Made by a program: the position numbers and the translations under genes. Positions 36,363 through 47,760 of a stretch of 64,000 nt of DNA are shown in pieces. The stretch is from the NCBI RefSeq assembly GCF_003255815.1, contig NC_037681.1:70989821-71053820 (forward strand), written 5' to 3'. The first letter of the stretch is position 1. Each line of letters starts with the position of its first letter. Source of the stretch: Theropithecus gelada (Eukaryota; Chordata; Mammalia; Primates; Cercopithecidae). The notes below the pieces were generated by a model, which worked only from the letters and a program-made list of their open reading frames with translations, was not told the origin of the DNA and searched no databases.

Positions 36363-36723
36363 CAAATTTTATATATTTAGGTCTGTGAACATAGTATATT
36401 GCTTGTCTGAACAATATGCAACTATGTATCAGTAAATAAACATGCATGCATTAAATAAAACCTACGTCTACATTCTTTGACCGTTGTTTTTACACATGTA
36501 TTTTCCCATGAAAGAACAACATTTTTGCCATATTCACTTTTTGGAAATAATTTTAAAATTCCTTATTTTATATCACATTTAGAATTAAAAGCAGTCATAA
36601 TAATGGGAATAATAATGAGAGCATTTCACAACTCTCATCGACTCCTAACCTGAGAGGTTGTTAAAGTGTATAGAGTTTCTCTAAAGTATGGAAATCATCT
36701 CCTTTTTTAGGAAAAAAGAAAAT
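36363..36723. other. Unassigned AT-rich sequence
   Basis: No repeat or gene recognised. Confidence 0.4.
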
Positions 36724-36731
36724 ATAATACT

Positions 36732-37026
36732 TTTTTTTTTTTTTTTTCCTGAGACGGAGTCCCACTCTGTCACCAAGGCAAGTGCAGTGACACGATCTCG
36801 GCTCACTGAAACCTCATCCTCCCAGGTTCAAGCAATTCATGTTCCTCAGCCTCATGAGTAGCTGAAATTACAGGCACATGCCACCATGCCTAGCTAATTT
36901 TATTTTAGTAGAAAGAGGGTTTTGCTATGTTGGCCAGGCTGGTCTCGAACTACTGACCTCAAGTGATCCACCCACCTTGGCCTCCCAGAGTGTTGGGATT
37001 ACAGGCATGAGCCACTGCACCCAGCC
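36732..37026 (-). mobile_element. AluS SINE, full length
   Basis: Reverse-strand Alu beginning with its poly-T, then GAGACGGAGTCCCACTCTGT, CGATCTCGGCTCACTGAAAC, CTCAAGTGATCCACCCACCT (S-type) and CATGAGCCACTGCACCCAGC. The 8-base ATAATACT occurs on both sides (36724-36731 and 37028-37035) as the target duplication. Confidence 0.92.
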
Positions 37027-37035
37027 AATAATACT

Positions 37036-37837
37036 CTCAAAATTTTAATTATGAAGAAAATAAAAATAGATCCAAGAGAAATATATCAAGAGTAACACAC
37101 AAAATCTTTCCAGGAAAAATAATATCTTTTCTTACAAAAAATCCTACTGAAGAACAAATTATCCATAATTTTGTATGTATTACCTAATATTTGAGGCAAT
37201 TGAGCAGCAGCCTTCAAAAAGGAACCACCCCAGTTTCTGAGATCATGAGTTGTGCCCCATCAACAGAACTTCTATTGTGGGCATAATGGAATAAGAAGAG
37301 AGAAGCACAGTGATCAGATGAAGGGCTATAGAATTAAAAAGTGATCAAAATACCTGCTGCATTTGCTATCGCTTAAGCACTTTAATTATATATCTATTAT
37401 GAAAAATTGCATTGATTTACATATTAATATTCTGCATTTCAGCATGTGCCCTTTATAATCACATAAAACAGAATACACTCTGTCGCACACATTTAACCTA
37501 CCTGACTCAGCCATTAAACTAAAATTTGAGAGTGGGAGAAAAAAGAAACAGAATGAATACAGTGCTCCCATTGTTCTATTCAATGCCTTGGATTTTAAAT
37601 CCTTAACTGTCACTCAACTGAACTCTATTTTTGTCAGTTTGCCTATCAGTCATGATGGGGAGTTTAACCTAGGGTGAGCAATCAGTTTGTCTCCAAACCA
37701 TTTTTTAAAATGGTCTCATGTTCCTGGGTTAGGGACCTATGTGCAAATTTTTTATATCAGTCTGTAATTTCACTTTAATCTCCATGACTCCTGGGCAGGT
37801 AGAAAAAAACAAAACAAAACAAAACAGCAAGCCAATT
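37036..37837. other. Unassigned sequence
   Basis: No gene or named repeat. A run of AAAAC units lies at 37807-37827. Confidence 0.4.
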
Positions 37838-38025
37838 TGTGCAGTATACCAACACCATCCAGAACTTTCTGTGATGATGGAAATGCTTCTTGTCCGACCC
37901 GTCCCATACAATAGTCATTCGCCACATGTGACCAGTGAGTACTTAAAATGCGGCAGGTGCAACTGAGTATCTGGTTTTTAATTTTAATTAATTTAAATTT
38001 AAATAGCCACCTGAAGCCACAGTGA
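37838..38025 (+). mobile_element. MER3-like DNA transposon fragment
   Basis: AGAACTTTCTGTGATGATGG, GCCACATGTGACCAGTGAGT, ACTTAAAATGCGGCAGGTGC, and the palindromic AATTTAAATTTAAATAGCCA followed by a degraded terminus. This matches a non-autonomous hAT-type MER element I know as MER3-like; the name is from memory. Confidence 0.65.
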
Positions 38026-39138
38026 TGTTTTGGTATAGTTTATGTACTTGCAGCTACATTATTTAATAACAAGTGCAGTCCTGTACCAGGCTCCAGATTT
38101 CTAGGTGACTGTGAAAGACAAAATGCTGGAGAAGTAACTGTCTTTCTCTATAGGCACATGTGTGAATTCCCAGTCTTAGTTAACGTGTTTCTGGGTTTGT
38201 TTTAGGAATACTGCTGAGAACATTTCAACATCTGTTAAATTACACCAATGACTACAAGTCGGGGTATCTAATACCTAATAGGAATACTCACTGCCATTTG
38301 GACACCTTTTGATTTTTCTCATTTGAAACTCTTGCACTGGCCACAGCTGCTGTTCTATATTGCCTCTGCATTCAACATTCTTGCTCCTATTCTTCACCTT
38401 CATGCTCAGAAAATACACTAATACCTCATCCACAAAGGAGCCCAAGTTCATATGATACTAGTTCTGTGAATACATACATCACTACCACCATGCCTCAATC
38501 TCTCTCTATTCTTTCATCTTCTACTCTTCTCGTCAACAAAGATGCCCACACTTTTTAATATCTCATCCCTATACCTGTGACATCTTAGTAATCCCTTTCT
38601 GCCTGATCTGGTCTGTTCTTCAATAATTATCTCTTTCCTCTTTTTGTATCTCCAATGTTTGTCTACCCACTGGCTTCTGCACTTAATATAAACCAACAAT
38701 TTTTTTCCAGTTCCCTCCACTAATCATATTTAACACTATCATAATTGCCATGGCTTACCTATTCGTTTCCTTTGACATCCTAGGTTCTTCCTAAATGACT
38801 TCTTTGACCAGTGACTTGACAATCACCTAATCCAACATACTTTAAAAACTCGCTTGGTTTTTTCTGTAGCTCTTTAATTGCTCATTCTTATTTGATATTC
38901 TCCATCATTCCATTGCCTGAGATTGGGCATGTTTCAAGATAAGAGAAAATCAATTCACAGCCTACCGGTTAAGCCTGCTAAATTTTTGTATGGCACAAAG
39001 GCCAAGAACAGATTCGCTTTTGTTTATTTTTATTTTTTTTAACATTTAAAATATTTCACATTAAAAAATCTAAAGATTATTAACATTTGATGTCATGTGA
39101 AAGTATTATAAAATGTAAACATAATTGTCCATAAGTGT
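38026..39138. other. Unassigned, pyrimidine-rich sequence
   Basis: The 38330-38960 part is pyrimidine-rich with phrases such as TCATCCCTATACCTGTGACA and CTGCCTGATCTGGTCTGT. It looks like an ancient degraded mobile element, but I cannot assign a family. Confidence 0.35.
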
Positions 39139-39290
39139 TATTGTAACATAGCCATAATACTCTTTTACATATTGTCCATGGCGCTTTCATACTACAATCA
39201 CAGAGTTGAGTAGCTGCAACAGAGACTATATGACCTGCAAAGCTTAAAATATGTATTATCCAGCCCTTTACACAAAAAGTTTGTTGCCTA
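39139..39290 (+). mobile_element. hAT-Charlie MER fragment
   Basis: TTTACATATTGTCCATGGCG, ACAGAGTTGAGTAGCTGCAA, CAGAGACTATATGACCTGCA and CCAGCCCTTTACACAAAAAG with the TTTG terminus. Same family and orientation as 27793-27858, but the opposite half. Confidence 0.75.
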
Positions 39291-39374
39291 AGATGGTTCT
39301 CAACTTTTTTTTTTCTTTTTAAACCTTCTCCCTCACTCATCATTGCTGTTCCCATCACTTTTATGTAGTGACGC

Positions 39375-39545
39375 AAGAACTAACAATTGTTGAATCCTGT
39401 AAGAAGTCAGACACTATGCCAGGTGCTTCGTAAGCATCACTGTATGTCACCTTTACCACTAAATAAGGCAGGCAATGCCACTGTACAGATATAAAATCAG
39501 GTTAAATAGCTTAAATAACTTGCCAAAAATATTGCTTGATGTTAG
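39375..39545 (-). mobile_element. MIR SINE fragment
   Basis: CACTATGCCAGGTGCTTCGT, a degraded AAATAAGGCAGGCAATGCCA, GTACAGATATAAAATCAGGT and AACTTGCCAAAAATATTGCT follow reverse-strand MIR order. Confidence 0.6.
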
Positions 39546-39699
39546 CTAGCAATTTGTGGAGAAGACTTTCTAGTTCATTTCAGCGAGTGAATACCTATGC
39601 TCCATACCCGGGCTCATTTTCTACTCCCTGGAGCTCCACATCATTCACTGCATTCCAACCCTGCCACTTCCTCCCCTAGAAGGGCTTCTTTTCCTTTCA

Positions 39700-40310
39700 A
39701 TTTCCCTCGCCATTAGTTTAGTTCAGAAAATAACTACCCCTTGCCCGGATGAGGACCTGTTATTCTCTTCTGCCTTTATTCTCTTCTGCCTTCCATTTAC
39801 CCTACATTTTATTATCAACTAACCCCTCCAAAGAAATACTGGCTAACCTATCTCGCACACATATTTACATCACTGCAAGGATCTCGTAAAATGCTTCTTA
39901 AGTTGTGATCTTGCCACTCCTCTAGTTAAAAGTCCTCCATAGATGCTAGTTGCCTAAAGAATAACTTCTATACTTCTTTCCTGTTACTTAAGTATATTTA
40001 TAATCTGGTACATCCTACAACAAATAAAGCCAGTCTGGAGTGCTCATTGTTCCTCTTCTTTCTGTCACTTGGAATTCCTTTCCCTTCATTTACATCAGAA
40101 TACTTGAGACAGGTGAGTTTTTATCCTTCTCTCCCTGAACCGCTTTCCTTTCATGTCATTTTTTTCTAACTGCCTTGCAGGAGAATTTTCAGTATGGGTA
40201 TCTAATCTCCGTAACTCTACTGTAATCTCCTTGAAGGCATGTACTCATCTTCTTCTCTTTGTACAAAATTCCTGATAGCATCCAATACAATTCAAGGTAG
40301 ATTTTTTCAG
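39700..40310 (+). mobile_element. L2-like LINE fragment
   Basis: TTGTGATCTTGCCACTCCTC, AGTCCTCCATAGATGCTAGT, a CTTGGAATTCCTTTCCCTTC block and a late GTAATCTCCTTGAAGGCATG block follow the L2 3' order. Highly diverged; the 5' limit is uncertain. Confidence 0.55.
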
Positions 40311-41024
40311 TTGTTAACCAACAGCTATACTCTGACCTTCTTTTTTGCCAGCAGAGGCTCCATTTTTGTTTATACAGTGAAGGCATCCCCGATTTCCCAT
40401 CTCCAGTGGCTTGTTCATAATGGACCTAAACCAGTTAAAGCAACTGACTCATTGACATGGAAATGAGTCCCTCAGAGAAAGAATTTCCTCCTTAATAAAA
40501 AGTGATACATAGAAGGAAACACCCTTCGTTGCCAGGAACAGCTTCAACCATCTTAAAACAATGGGGAACAGCATAGTTATCACACTCAAGATATGTATGG
40601 AAAGATAAAAAGCTCCTTGGTATTTGATGACTTATTTTAGCCACCGAGTTAGTCAATCCCACTGCAGTCTTATTTCTAGACTTTTCATTAAGAAGTAACA
40701 GAAATCCATTACTGTTGAAGCTACATTGAATTGTGTCCATTATTATTTGCAGAGTCTTCTGATAAACATGTCAATAAATATTGAAATTTAAATATATAAG
40801 TGCACGTTTAAAAATACACATACTTATATTGCATGTATGTTCTGTACTCAGCTATGCCATGTGTTATTATTATTTTGCATTATTACATAAAATACTATTT
40901 GGTACTGTTTTTGGAAGATATTCAGTGGAAGAAACCTTTCTTCTATGTATTTTCTCAGTACAAAACACATTACAGTTGTCTAACATTGATAGGTAGCTAG
41001 CAGGAGGTAAGATTTTTTTTCCCT
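40311..41024. other. Unassigned sequence
   Basis: The 40400-40700 part has the feel of an old LTR or DNA element (CATAATGGACCTAAACCAGT, TTATTTTAGCCACCGAGTTA), but I cannot assign it. No coding exon seen. Confidence 0.35.
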
Positions 41025-41041
41025 TTTTTTTTTTTTTTTTC
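41025..41041 (+). repeat. Poly-T run
   Basis: Seventeen T residues, not attached to an Alu body. Confidence 0.9.
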
Positions 41042-41107
41042 TGATTTTGTCACAGGGTGTTATGGGCAGGGAAAATGTAGTAGAAGTATGCATCACTCAG
41101 ATTATAC

Positions 41108-41263
41108 AAAAATGAAAGAGAAAAATAAAAGAGAGAAAGGAAAGAAGAAAGGGAGTGAGAAAGGGAAGGATGGAAGGAGTTGGGGGGGAGGGAAGGAGGG
41201 AGGGAAGGTGGGAGGGAGGGAAGGAGGGGAGGAGAAAGGGAGAGCGGAAAGGAAAGAAAGGAA
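41108..41263 (+). repeat. G-rich polypurine tract
   Basis: About 155 bases almost free of pyrimidines: GAAA-type units, then GGGGGGGAGGGAAGGAGGGA and GGTGGGAGGGAGGG. Many G runs of 3 or more within a short span predict G-quadruplex and triplex potential. Frames across it are open by composition only. Confidence 0.93.
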
Positions 41264-41539
41264 TATTTTGTATGCAAATGATAAATAGGTTGCAGAGGTC
41301 AGTAGCCTGATACTGAGACAGCTTTAGAAATAAAAGCAGATGGTTGAGCTTTTGCTTTTCTCCCCACTGGGCCACAAAACTCCTGCTAATTGAAGTAGCA
41401 ACTGAACAAGCTGCTCTTTCACTCCCTTGACAATATTTATGTTTCACTTAGGTTCTGACTTTCTGACTTTCATATTAAACACTGCCACACCTCCTGCTTA
41501 CTCTTGCTTCCAGTATCTAAGCCATGTTTTTCTTTTTCT

Positions 41540-41850
41540 TTTTTTCTTTTTTTTTTTTTTTTGAGACGGAGTATCAGTCTGTCGCCCAGGCTGGAATGCA
41601 GTGGCACATCTCCGATCACTGCAAGCTCCACCTCCTGGGTTCACACCATTTTCCTGCCTCAGCCTCTCCAGTAGCTGGGACTATAGGCGCCCACCACCAC
41701 GTCTGGCTAATGTTTTGTATTTTTTTTTTTTTTAGTAGAGACGGGGTTTCACCCTGGTGGCCAGAATGGTCTCGATCTCCTGACCTCATGATCCCCCCGC
41801 CTCGGCCTCCCAAAGTGCTGGGATTACAGGCGTGAGCCACTGTGCCCGGC
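41540..41850 (-). mobile_element. AluY SINE, full length
   Basis: Reverse-strand Alu: poly-T, GAGACGGAGTATCAGTCTGT, GATCTCCTGACCTCATGATC (Y-type) and GTGAGCCACTGTGCCCGGCC. Flanks 41523-41539 and 41851-41867 match at 15 of 17 bases and are the target-site duplication. The internal T-run is 15 long. Confidence 0.93.
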
Positions 41851-41867
41851 CATCTTTTGCTTTTTCT

Positions 41868-42611
41868 ATGGGTGGATTCCTCTCTTCACTTGACTTCTTT
41901 TTGAAGACAAACAAATTAATAAACTACCACAACCTCTCAGACCTCCAAGACTGAAGAACATTTCTGGTAAGAAGGACAATGAACTACTATAAGTGACACA
42001 TCACATCCTGAATTAGAAGTGGCACTTTCCTACAAGCTGGTTGCCAGACTTGAAAGAAACAGCATGAAATGGGAAGGTCATTTTGAAGGGTCTATTCTTA
42101 TCTGTGAAATATATTTACAGCCAATGAAAACAATTTTTTTTTTAATTCTTTGTTCAGTTTCTGAATCTTTAAACTATGGAATGGAATTAATGTTACCGCA
42201 GTAATTTTATTGTCTATCTTGGACTGCACTGTTCAGAACTTTCTCATTGCTGCTCTCATAAGACTATTTTTTTCCCTCCTGCAGATCAGACTTTATTTCC
42301 AGAAATGGAAACAACATGAAAAATGCTGAGAAATTTGCCAACCCAGCTTGCCCACATATTTGTATCTGTGTCAGGATATAGTATTGTATTTACCAAGATT
42401 AAATTATCTGCTGTCAAAACTCAATGACAATTATGGTATACCAAATTACACTTTAGACATATAAGCACCTATTTTTTTTCAAAATGCAAATAACATATTG
42501 AACTATGTATATTTACAGGGTTATACTGTACAAAATAGAAACAATATAAAATACTGGGCATTTTAGAGACAGGAAAAAGTACAAAGTTGCTAAGTTTAGG
42601 AGAGAGAGTTG
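41868..42611. other. Unassigned AT-rich sequence
   Basis: No repeat or gene recognised. Confidence 0.4.
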
Positions 42612-42820
42612 GATGCTGAATAACCAAGAAGATTCTGCAGAAATGGGTTCAAGTTCCACATCTGCCACTCACCATCTGTGTTCTTATACAATCATTTAAC
42701 AAGTCACCTGCAAATCGGGGATAATTCCTGCTCTCCCTGCTTCATTTATAATGAATAAATGCAAAGATGCATGTGAATCCATTATGCAAACTGTAAAATG
42801 TATATAAATAAACGCAAGAA
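42612..42820 (+). mobile_element. MIR SINE fragment
   Basis: Forward MIR order: AAATGGGTTCAAGTTCCACA, TCTGCCACTCACCATCTGTG, a degraded ACAAGTCACCTGCAAATCGG core, and a 3' part with ATGAATAAATGCAAAGATGC. Confidence 0.65.
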
Positions 42821-42940
42821 ACTTTGAAAGTTGACATATTTGAATTCCCAAAGTATTTCAATTTCTGCTCCAAAACTCAATTCTTCTTTCTAGAATCACA
42901 GAATTTTAAAAATGTAAAGAAACTTAAACATTATGTAGTC

Positions 42941-43169
42941 TGCATAGTATTCCATGGTATATATGTACTACATTTTCTTTAGTCTACCGTTGATGCGCAT
43001 TTAGGTTGATTCCACATCTTTGCTATTGTGAATAGTGTGGTTATGTAAATATACACATGCATGCATCTTTATGGTAGAACAATTTAGATTCCTTTGAGTA
43101 TATACCCAATAATGGCATTGCTGGGTTGAATGATAATTCTGCTTTGAGTTATTTGAAAAATCACCAGAC
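42941..43169 (-). mobile_element. Twin-primed L1, inverted 5' segment
   Basis: L1 ORF2-region sequence in reverse orientation: TGCATAGTATTCCATGGTAT, GTTGATTCCACATCTTTGCT, GAGTATATACCCAATAATGG, and AATCACCAGACTG at the junction. It belongs to the same insertion as 43170-43415, since one target duplication encloses both (42926-42940 and 43416-43430, 13 of 15 bases). Confidence 0.9.
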
Positions 43170-43415
43170 TGTTCTCACTATCAAGTGGGAGCTAAACATT
43201 GAGAACACATGGATACAAAGAAGGGAACGACAGACACTGGGGCCTTCTTGAAGGTGGAGGGAAGGAGGATGGTGAGAACTGAAAAGCTACCTGTTGGGTA
43301 CTAATTACCTAGGTGGTGAAATAATCTGTACACCAAAACCCCGTGACACACAATTTACCTCTATAGGTAATCTTCACATGTATCCCTGAACCAAAATAAA
43401 AGTTATAAAAATAGA
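43170..43415 (+). mobile_element. Twin-primed L1, forward 3' segment
   Basis: L1 3' end in forward orientation: CAAGTGGGAGCTAAACATTG, AGAACACATGGATACAAAGA, a GACACTGGGGCCTTCTTGAA block, TTACCTCTATAGGTAATCTT and CCTGAACCAAAATAAAAGTT. About 110 bases of L1 between the two segments are missing, as is usual at twin-priming junctions; this estimate is from memory of the consensus. The junction shares TG at 43170-43171. Confidence 0.9.
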
Positions 43416-43495
43416 AAATATCATGTAGTCAAACTCCTTTATTTTACATATAACTAACATAAGCCCAGAAATTTTTAATGACTTATCCAAGGTTA

Positions 43496-44822
43496 AAAAA
43501 GAAAAATGTAAAGAAAAAGAAAATTTTGAAAAAGAAGTCTAGATTACAATTTAATCTATCGTTCTTCCTGGTAACCAGCTCCCCTACTATTTAATATAGA
43601 AGTGTTTAACACAATTTACAGCTTTAAAAATGATTTTACATTGATATGAAATGTTTTAGTTGTAAGACATGTTTTCTAACTAAAATCCCATTTTATTTTT
43701 TCTAATCCCAGATAGGTTTCAAGGCAGATATTACTTTCTTTTGAAAGTGTGACTTTTCAGAACAGGGAGATGAGTAGCAGAACCAGTCATGGAATCAACA
43801 TTTTATACTTTACCTGGTGTGTTCTTTCCACCTTTCAGCAATGCTCATCATATTTTGGCTACAAGGGATTCTGTTTCTTTTAATAGTGCCGAATAGCATA
43901 TATTTCAAAATGTAGGACAAAGTAAAATTAATTTTGCTGGGGGAGTCTTGCAATACCCTTTGTGATGTCTGGAGATACTCAAGGGTATCTCAAAAGTAGG
44001 ATAAAGAATGCTTATACTAGATTACTCTATCTCCCAAAGAAATTTGTCTCCTAATAATAATCATAATTACCTTCTACAGTATCCAAACTGTAGCCTCTTT
44101 ACTAGGTAAATGATGTACTGCAGGTAGGAAACCCATGGTAAAAACTGCTCGACAATGTGCTGCTAGAAACAGTCTGCCATTTTCCAAATCCATTCTGGGA
44201 AAGCACACAGGCACACCAACTTTCAAGCTTATACGTGCATATAAAAGGCGATTTTATTTTCACAAAATGACTTATTACAGGAAAACCTAGTTAAGTGAAG
44301 TATTCCTTGCTAAAGACATAAGTAAGCAGTATAAATACACACTAGACCTGCTCAAATCAATACTTAAGCATTCAACATATCCACAAAATCCCAAGTAAAC
44401 CTTTTGTGCCCACTTGTCCTCTTGGCACCAATATTTTTCTACCCTCTACCTACCTCTACTACAAATAACCTTATAGGAGCCTTTGCCCCATGTTCTCAAT
44501 CAGGGAAGGATCTCGTGTCATTTATATCTTCCAAATAATTGTTCTAAAGCAAGTCCCAGTGTTATTTTCATCTAAAGCTGTATCTCTTTTTGTTAGTCAA
44601 GAATATATTTTGCTTTCTGTGAAAATAATTTCAGTGTCAGTGAACAAATTGTAGTAGTATTACGGGCTTCTGTGTTCAGTGTGTTTGTTGATATCATGTG
44701 TTGAGGGGGTGAGGCTGCGGGGAGGAGAGAAGGAAGAAAAGGTAGAGGCAAAGTCTCGTCTTTGATCTTGAAATTATGCTAGTCAGTTCCTACTAACTAC
44801 TTATGATACAGGGAGTTCTGGA

Positions 44823-44857
<35 letters not shown>

Positions 44858-45228
44858 AGACAAAAAGGGAACATTTTCTAAATTACTGACATTTTGGTTA
44901 CTAATACCACGCTGGTCACCAAGAAGTAGTGGATAATCTCTGGGTGAAATGCTTTGCATCCTCTGAGCCAGAAACTGCCCAAACTTATTAAAATTCATTT
45001 GTGAATATCCATTCTATAGCAATCATCAAAACACAATTTGTTACAATTAACCAGCAGAAAAATCTTTCTGGGGACTGATAGTGCAACCAGGCAAGAGGAT
45101 ACTACAACCTCAGTTATCACTTCACAGCAGACTCACTGTGGCATGTTCTAAGATCTACAGCCAGAAACATCAAAAATAAATTTCCTGTTCTTCCACCTGG
45201 GGCTCTATTTTCCTACTACCCCAAAACC
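43496..45228. other. Unassigned AT-rich sequence
   Basis: No gene or named repeat apart from the GT microsatellite listed separately. A G-rich phrase (GAGGGGGTGAGGCTGCGGGG) occurs near 44703. Confidence 0.4.
44826..44854 (+). repeat. GT microsatellite
   Basis: About 14 uninterrupted GT units preceded by GC. Confidence 0.95.
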
Positions 45229-45375
45229 TGACTTCTAGTAGAATCAAAAAAATCTTCCCAGGTCGTGGCCAGGAGTTAACTGAGTATAGCAGAGCCTTCT
45301 CCTTTCTGACTTCCAGTAGGATCAAAAGCTCTTCCCCAGGCATGGTTAGAAGTTAACTGAGTGTACAAGAACCCT
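45229..45375 (+). repeat. 78-bp tandem duplication
   Basis: TGACTTCTAGTAGAATCAAA... (from 45229) and TGACTTCCAGTAGGATCAAA... (from 45307) are two diverged copies with a period of 78 bases. Both contain CTTCCC.AGG and GTTAACTGAGT. The surrounding 45050-45670 is less AT-rich and may be an LTR with internal repeats, but I cannot assign it. Confidence 0.8.
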
Positions 45376-46655
45376 GGAATTTTGTATTTCAATTTGCCTG
45401 ATTTGCATGTGGATATACAGACCCAGATGGAGAAAACTAGGAGTGGGATTTATCTTACATGATTCACTATAGACAGCCAAAGCAAAATGTCAACCAGTGA
45501 ATCTTTGCTTCTAGCCTGTCCAGGAATAGGCCCTGGGAAAACCTTCTGACTGCACTGGAACTGGGGGGAGTGGACCTGTTCTGAGCTGACTCAAAAATGC
45601 TGACAGAAAATGGCAGGTTACTGCTTAAGCACAGATGTCACTTCATTGTGTCAACTTGGAAATGATCAGTACAATCTGGCAAGTGCAATTTTTCTCACTT
45701 TATGAGTGTGTTTGAGCAGGTGCTATGCTTCACTGAGGTCATATATTATTTCCATATTTTTTAATTTTTGATTCAAATTACAGGATGAAAAAGATTCTCA
45801 AATATAGACCTGTCCTAAGTTTTACTGGAGAATAAAAAGGGCTAATAAATGTTTTATTAATAATCAAAAAAGGGTCTAATGCTTCTACCCAGGGGCATAT
45901 TTGGTATATATGCTTTAAACTTCTACTAAATGTTGAAGAAGGAAAAAATAACAGTAACGAAAAACATACAAAATATTCTCTAAAATAGATCTTCTGGTGG
46001 CTTTTCCTATGACCACGATGCATTCTGTTGTCATTCACATATTGTCTTGTTTGGCAAAAGACTTGCTATTTCTATTGTCACTATGGAAAGTCGCCATAGA
46101 TACTCAAAGTAAGCTGCCATTGGAGGGCTATGGCTGTACATAAAATAGTACCTCACAGTCTGCAGGGGCCACTGTGGGTTCTAATGGCTAGCTTTAAAAA
46201 GCCAAAATTGTGTCTGTAGGATCGGTGGCTCTCTTGTCCTGCCAACAGATTAAGATTGGACTTGGTGACTACAATACCTCCATCACTAAGAGTTGCAACT
46301 TGGAAACAAGCAAAGCAATCCAGTTGTAGCTAGGTTGCTGGGTAGTATGTGTAGTATATGTTTTGTCTTTGAATATTTCTGGTTGCCCCTGAAAAGTTGT
46401 CACATACAGTAAGCATAAAAGGTAGCCAAAAATGCACAAAGTTTTGGAACATAGAGAAATATAATACTTACTCATTGCTTTAAGAAAATCCTTGAGGAAA
46501 ACTACAGTCAACAAAACTGAAGAATATACAAATATCTGAACACAAAAGTGAACGTTGAAGATAGTGTTATACATGCCGTAGCAGCTCTGACAGAAGCAGA
46601 GAGCCTGATATACAAACCAACTGGTAAAACAGATTCCTAGAACGTTCTAAAAAGG
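45376..46655. other. Unassigned sequence
   Basis: Contains an octamer ATTTGCAT at 45401-45408 shortly after the tandem duplication. No gene or known repeat recognised. Confidence 0.35.
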
Positions 46656-46946
46656 GCCAGGAGCAGGGGCTCAACGCCTGTAATCTCAGCACTCTGGGAG
46701 GCCTAGGCAGATGGATCACGAGGTCAGGAGATCGAGATCATCCTGGCTAACACGGTGAAACCCCGTCTCTACTAAAAATAGTCCCAGATACTCGGGAGGT
46801 TGAGGCAGGAGAATGGCGTGAACTAGGGAGGCGGAGCTTGCAGTGGGCCGAGATCGCGCCAGTGAGCTCCAGCCTGGGCGACAGAGTGAGATTCCGTCTC
46901 AAAATAAATAAAATAAAACAAAACAAAACAAAATAAAATAAAATAA
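46656..46946 (+). mobile_element. AluY SINE with internal deletion
   Basis: Y-type left arm (GATCACGAGGTCAGGAGATC) runs to ACTAAAAATA and then jumps directly to GTCCCAGATACTCGGG, so the middle A-run and the TTAGCCGGGCG to GCCTGTA part of the right arm (about 35-40 bases) are absent. The right arm then continues to GATTCCGTCTC. The tail is an AAATA/AAACA repeat. No target duplication found. Confidence 0.9.
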
Positions 46947-47555
46947 AACCTATTACTGAAAGGTCATTATGTGCTAGGCCTTTTCCATAATAGATTTATC
47001 ATAATGTTACAGATTAAAAGAGTTACCCAAAATATGCAGACTAAAATCTACATTAGGCACTTTATAAAAGGTATCAGAGATAGTAAATTAGCAGAACATG
47101 GATTTCCATCTCCACCCAAAGAGTCCAAAGCCCACACTGGATCATTTATGACTAGAGGAAAAAGGGAAGGATTTATGGACACTTCAACTCATCCTCAAGA
47201 GTTGTCAGGATGTGTTCCGTTGGAAGCAAGGATAGCAGGATATTCCAGAGAGGATTTCAATATGAACAATGGCAGCAAGGCAGGGACCAGTATGGCAGAG
47301 ACTGCGCAAGAGGAGATAGGCTGATTAGACAGGGGGAAGGAAAAAGGTGTAAAGAGAGAGTCTGGTTCCAGATGACATAGGGTCCAGAATCTCCAAAGAC
47401 AGTCTTATATCTGGACTTAAGTTTGGAGATGGGATGCCAAGAGTATGTACAACCACTTAATGTTTCAAACCTGATGGATCTAGTTTCTGAAACCAAATCT
47501 GACTATAGTTCTTTTTTTTAAAAATTATTTTTTAGAAGATATAATATGACACCAA
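46947..47555. other. Unassigned sequence
   Basis: The 46955-47000 part resembles a reverse MIR or L2 end (CATTATGTGCTAGGCC). The rest may be degraded L2 (GATATTCCAGAGAGGATTTC). The 117-codon frame at 46971-47324 has no recognisable domain. Confidence 0.35.
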
Positions 47556-47760
47556 TCTGATTGTATCTCTGCCCTTATGGAGTGAAGATGAATAATAAAT
47601 AAGATAAATACTAAAATACATAGTTTGATAGATGTCAAATTTAAATGAGAAAATAACGCAGGAAAGGAGGACAAGGAGGATAAGATATGAGGTGTATAAT
47701 TTTATATAAGGTGGCAAGAAAAGGTCTCATTGAAGTAGTAATGTTTGAACAAAGAACTCC
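47556..47760 (-). mobile_element. L2 LINE fragment
   Basis: ATCTCTGCCCTTATGGAGTG, AATAATAAATAAGATAAATA, then GGTCTCATTGAAGTAGTAAT and GTTTGAACAAAGAAC follow reverse-strand L2. Confidence 0.65.

Larger units (their letters stand above)
42893..43495. repeat. Ancient repeat split by the L1
   Basis: Joining 42893-42940 to 43431-43495 gives an old repeat of the type also seen at 58608-58735: AATCACAGAATTTTAAAAAT on one side, then TCCTTTATTTTACATATAAC and GACTTATCCAAGGTTA on the other. It was therefore present before the L1. I cannot name the family; its second half resembles reverse MIR. Confidence 0.4.

Noticed and set aside
46971..47324. 117-codon plus-strand frame
   Set aside because: No protein motif, no codon or splice context, and overlaps sequence that looks like degraded L2.
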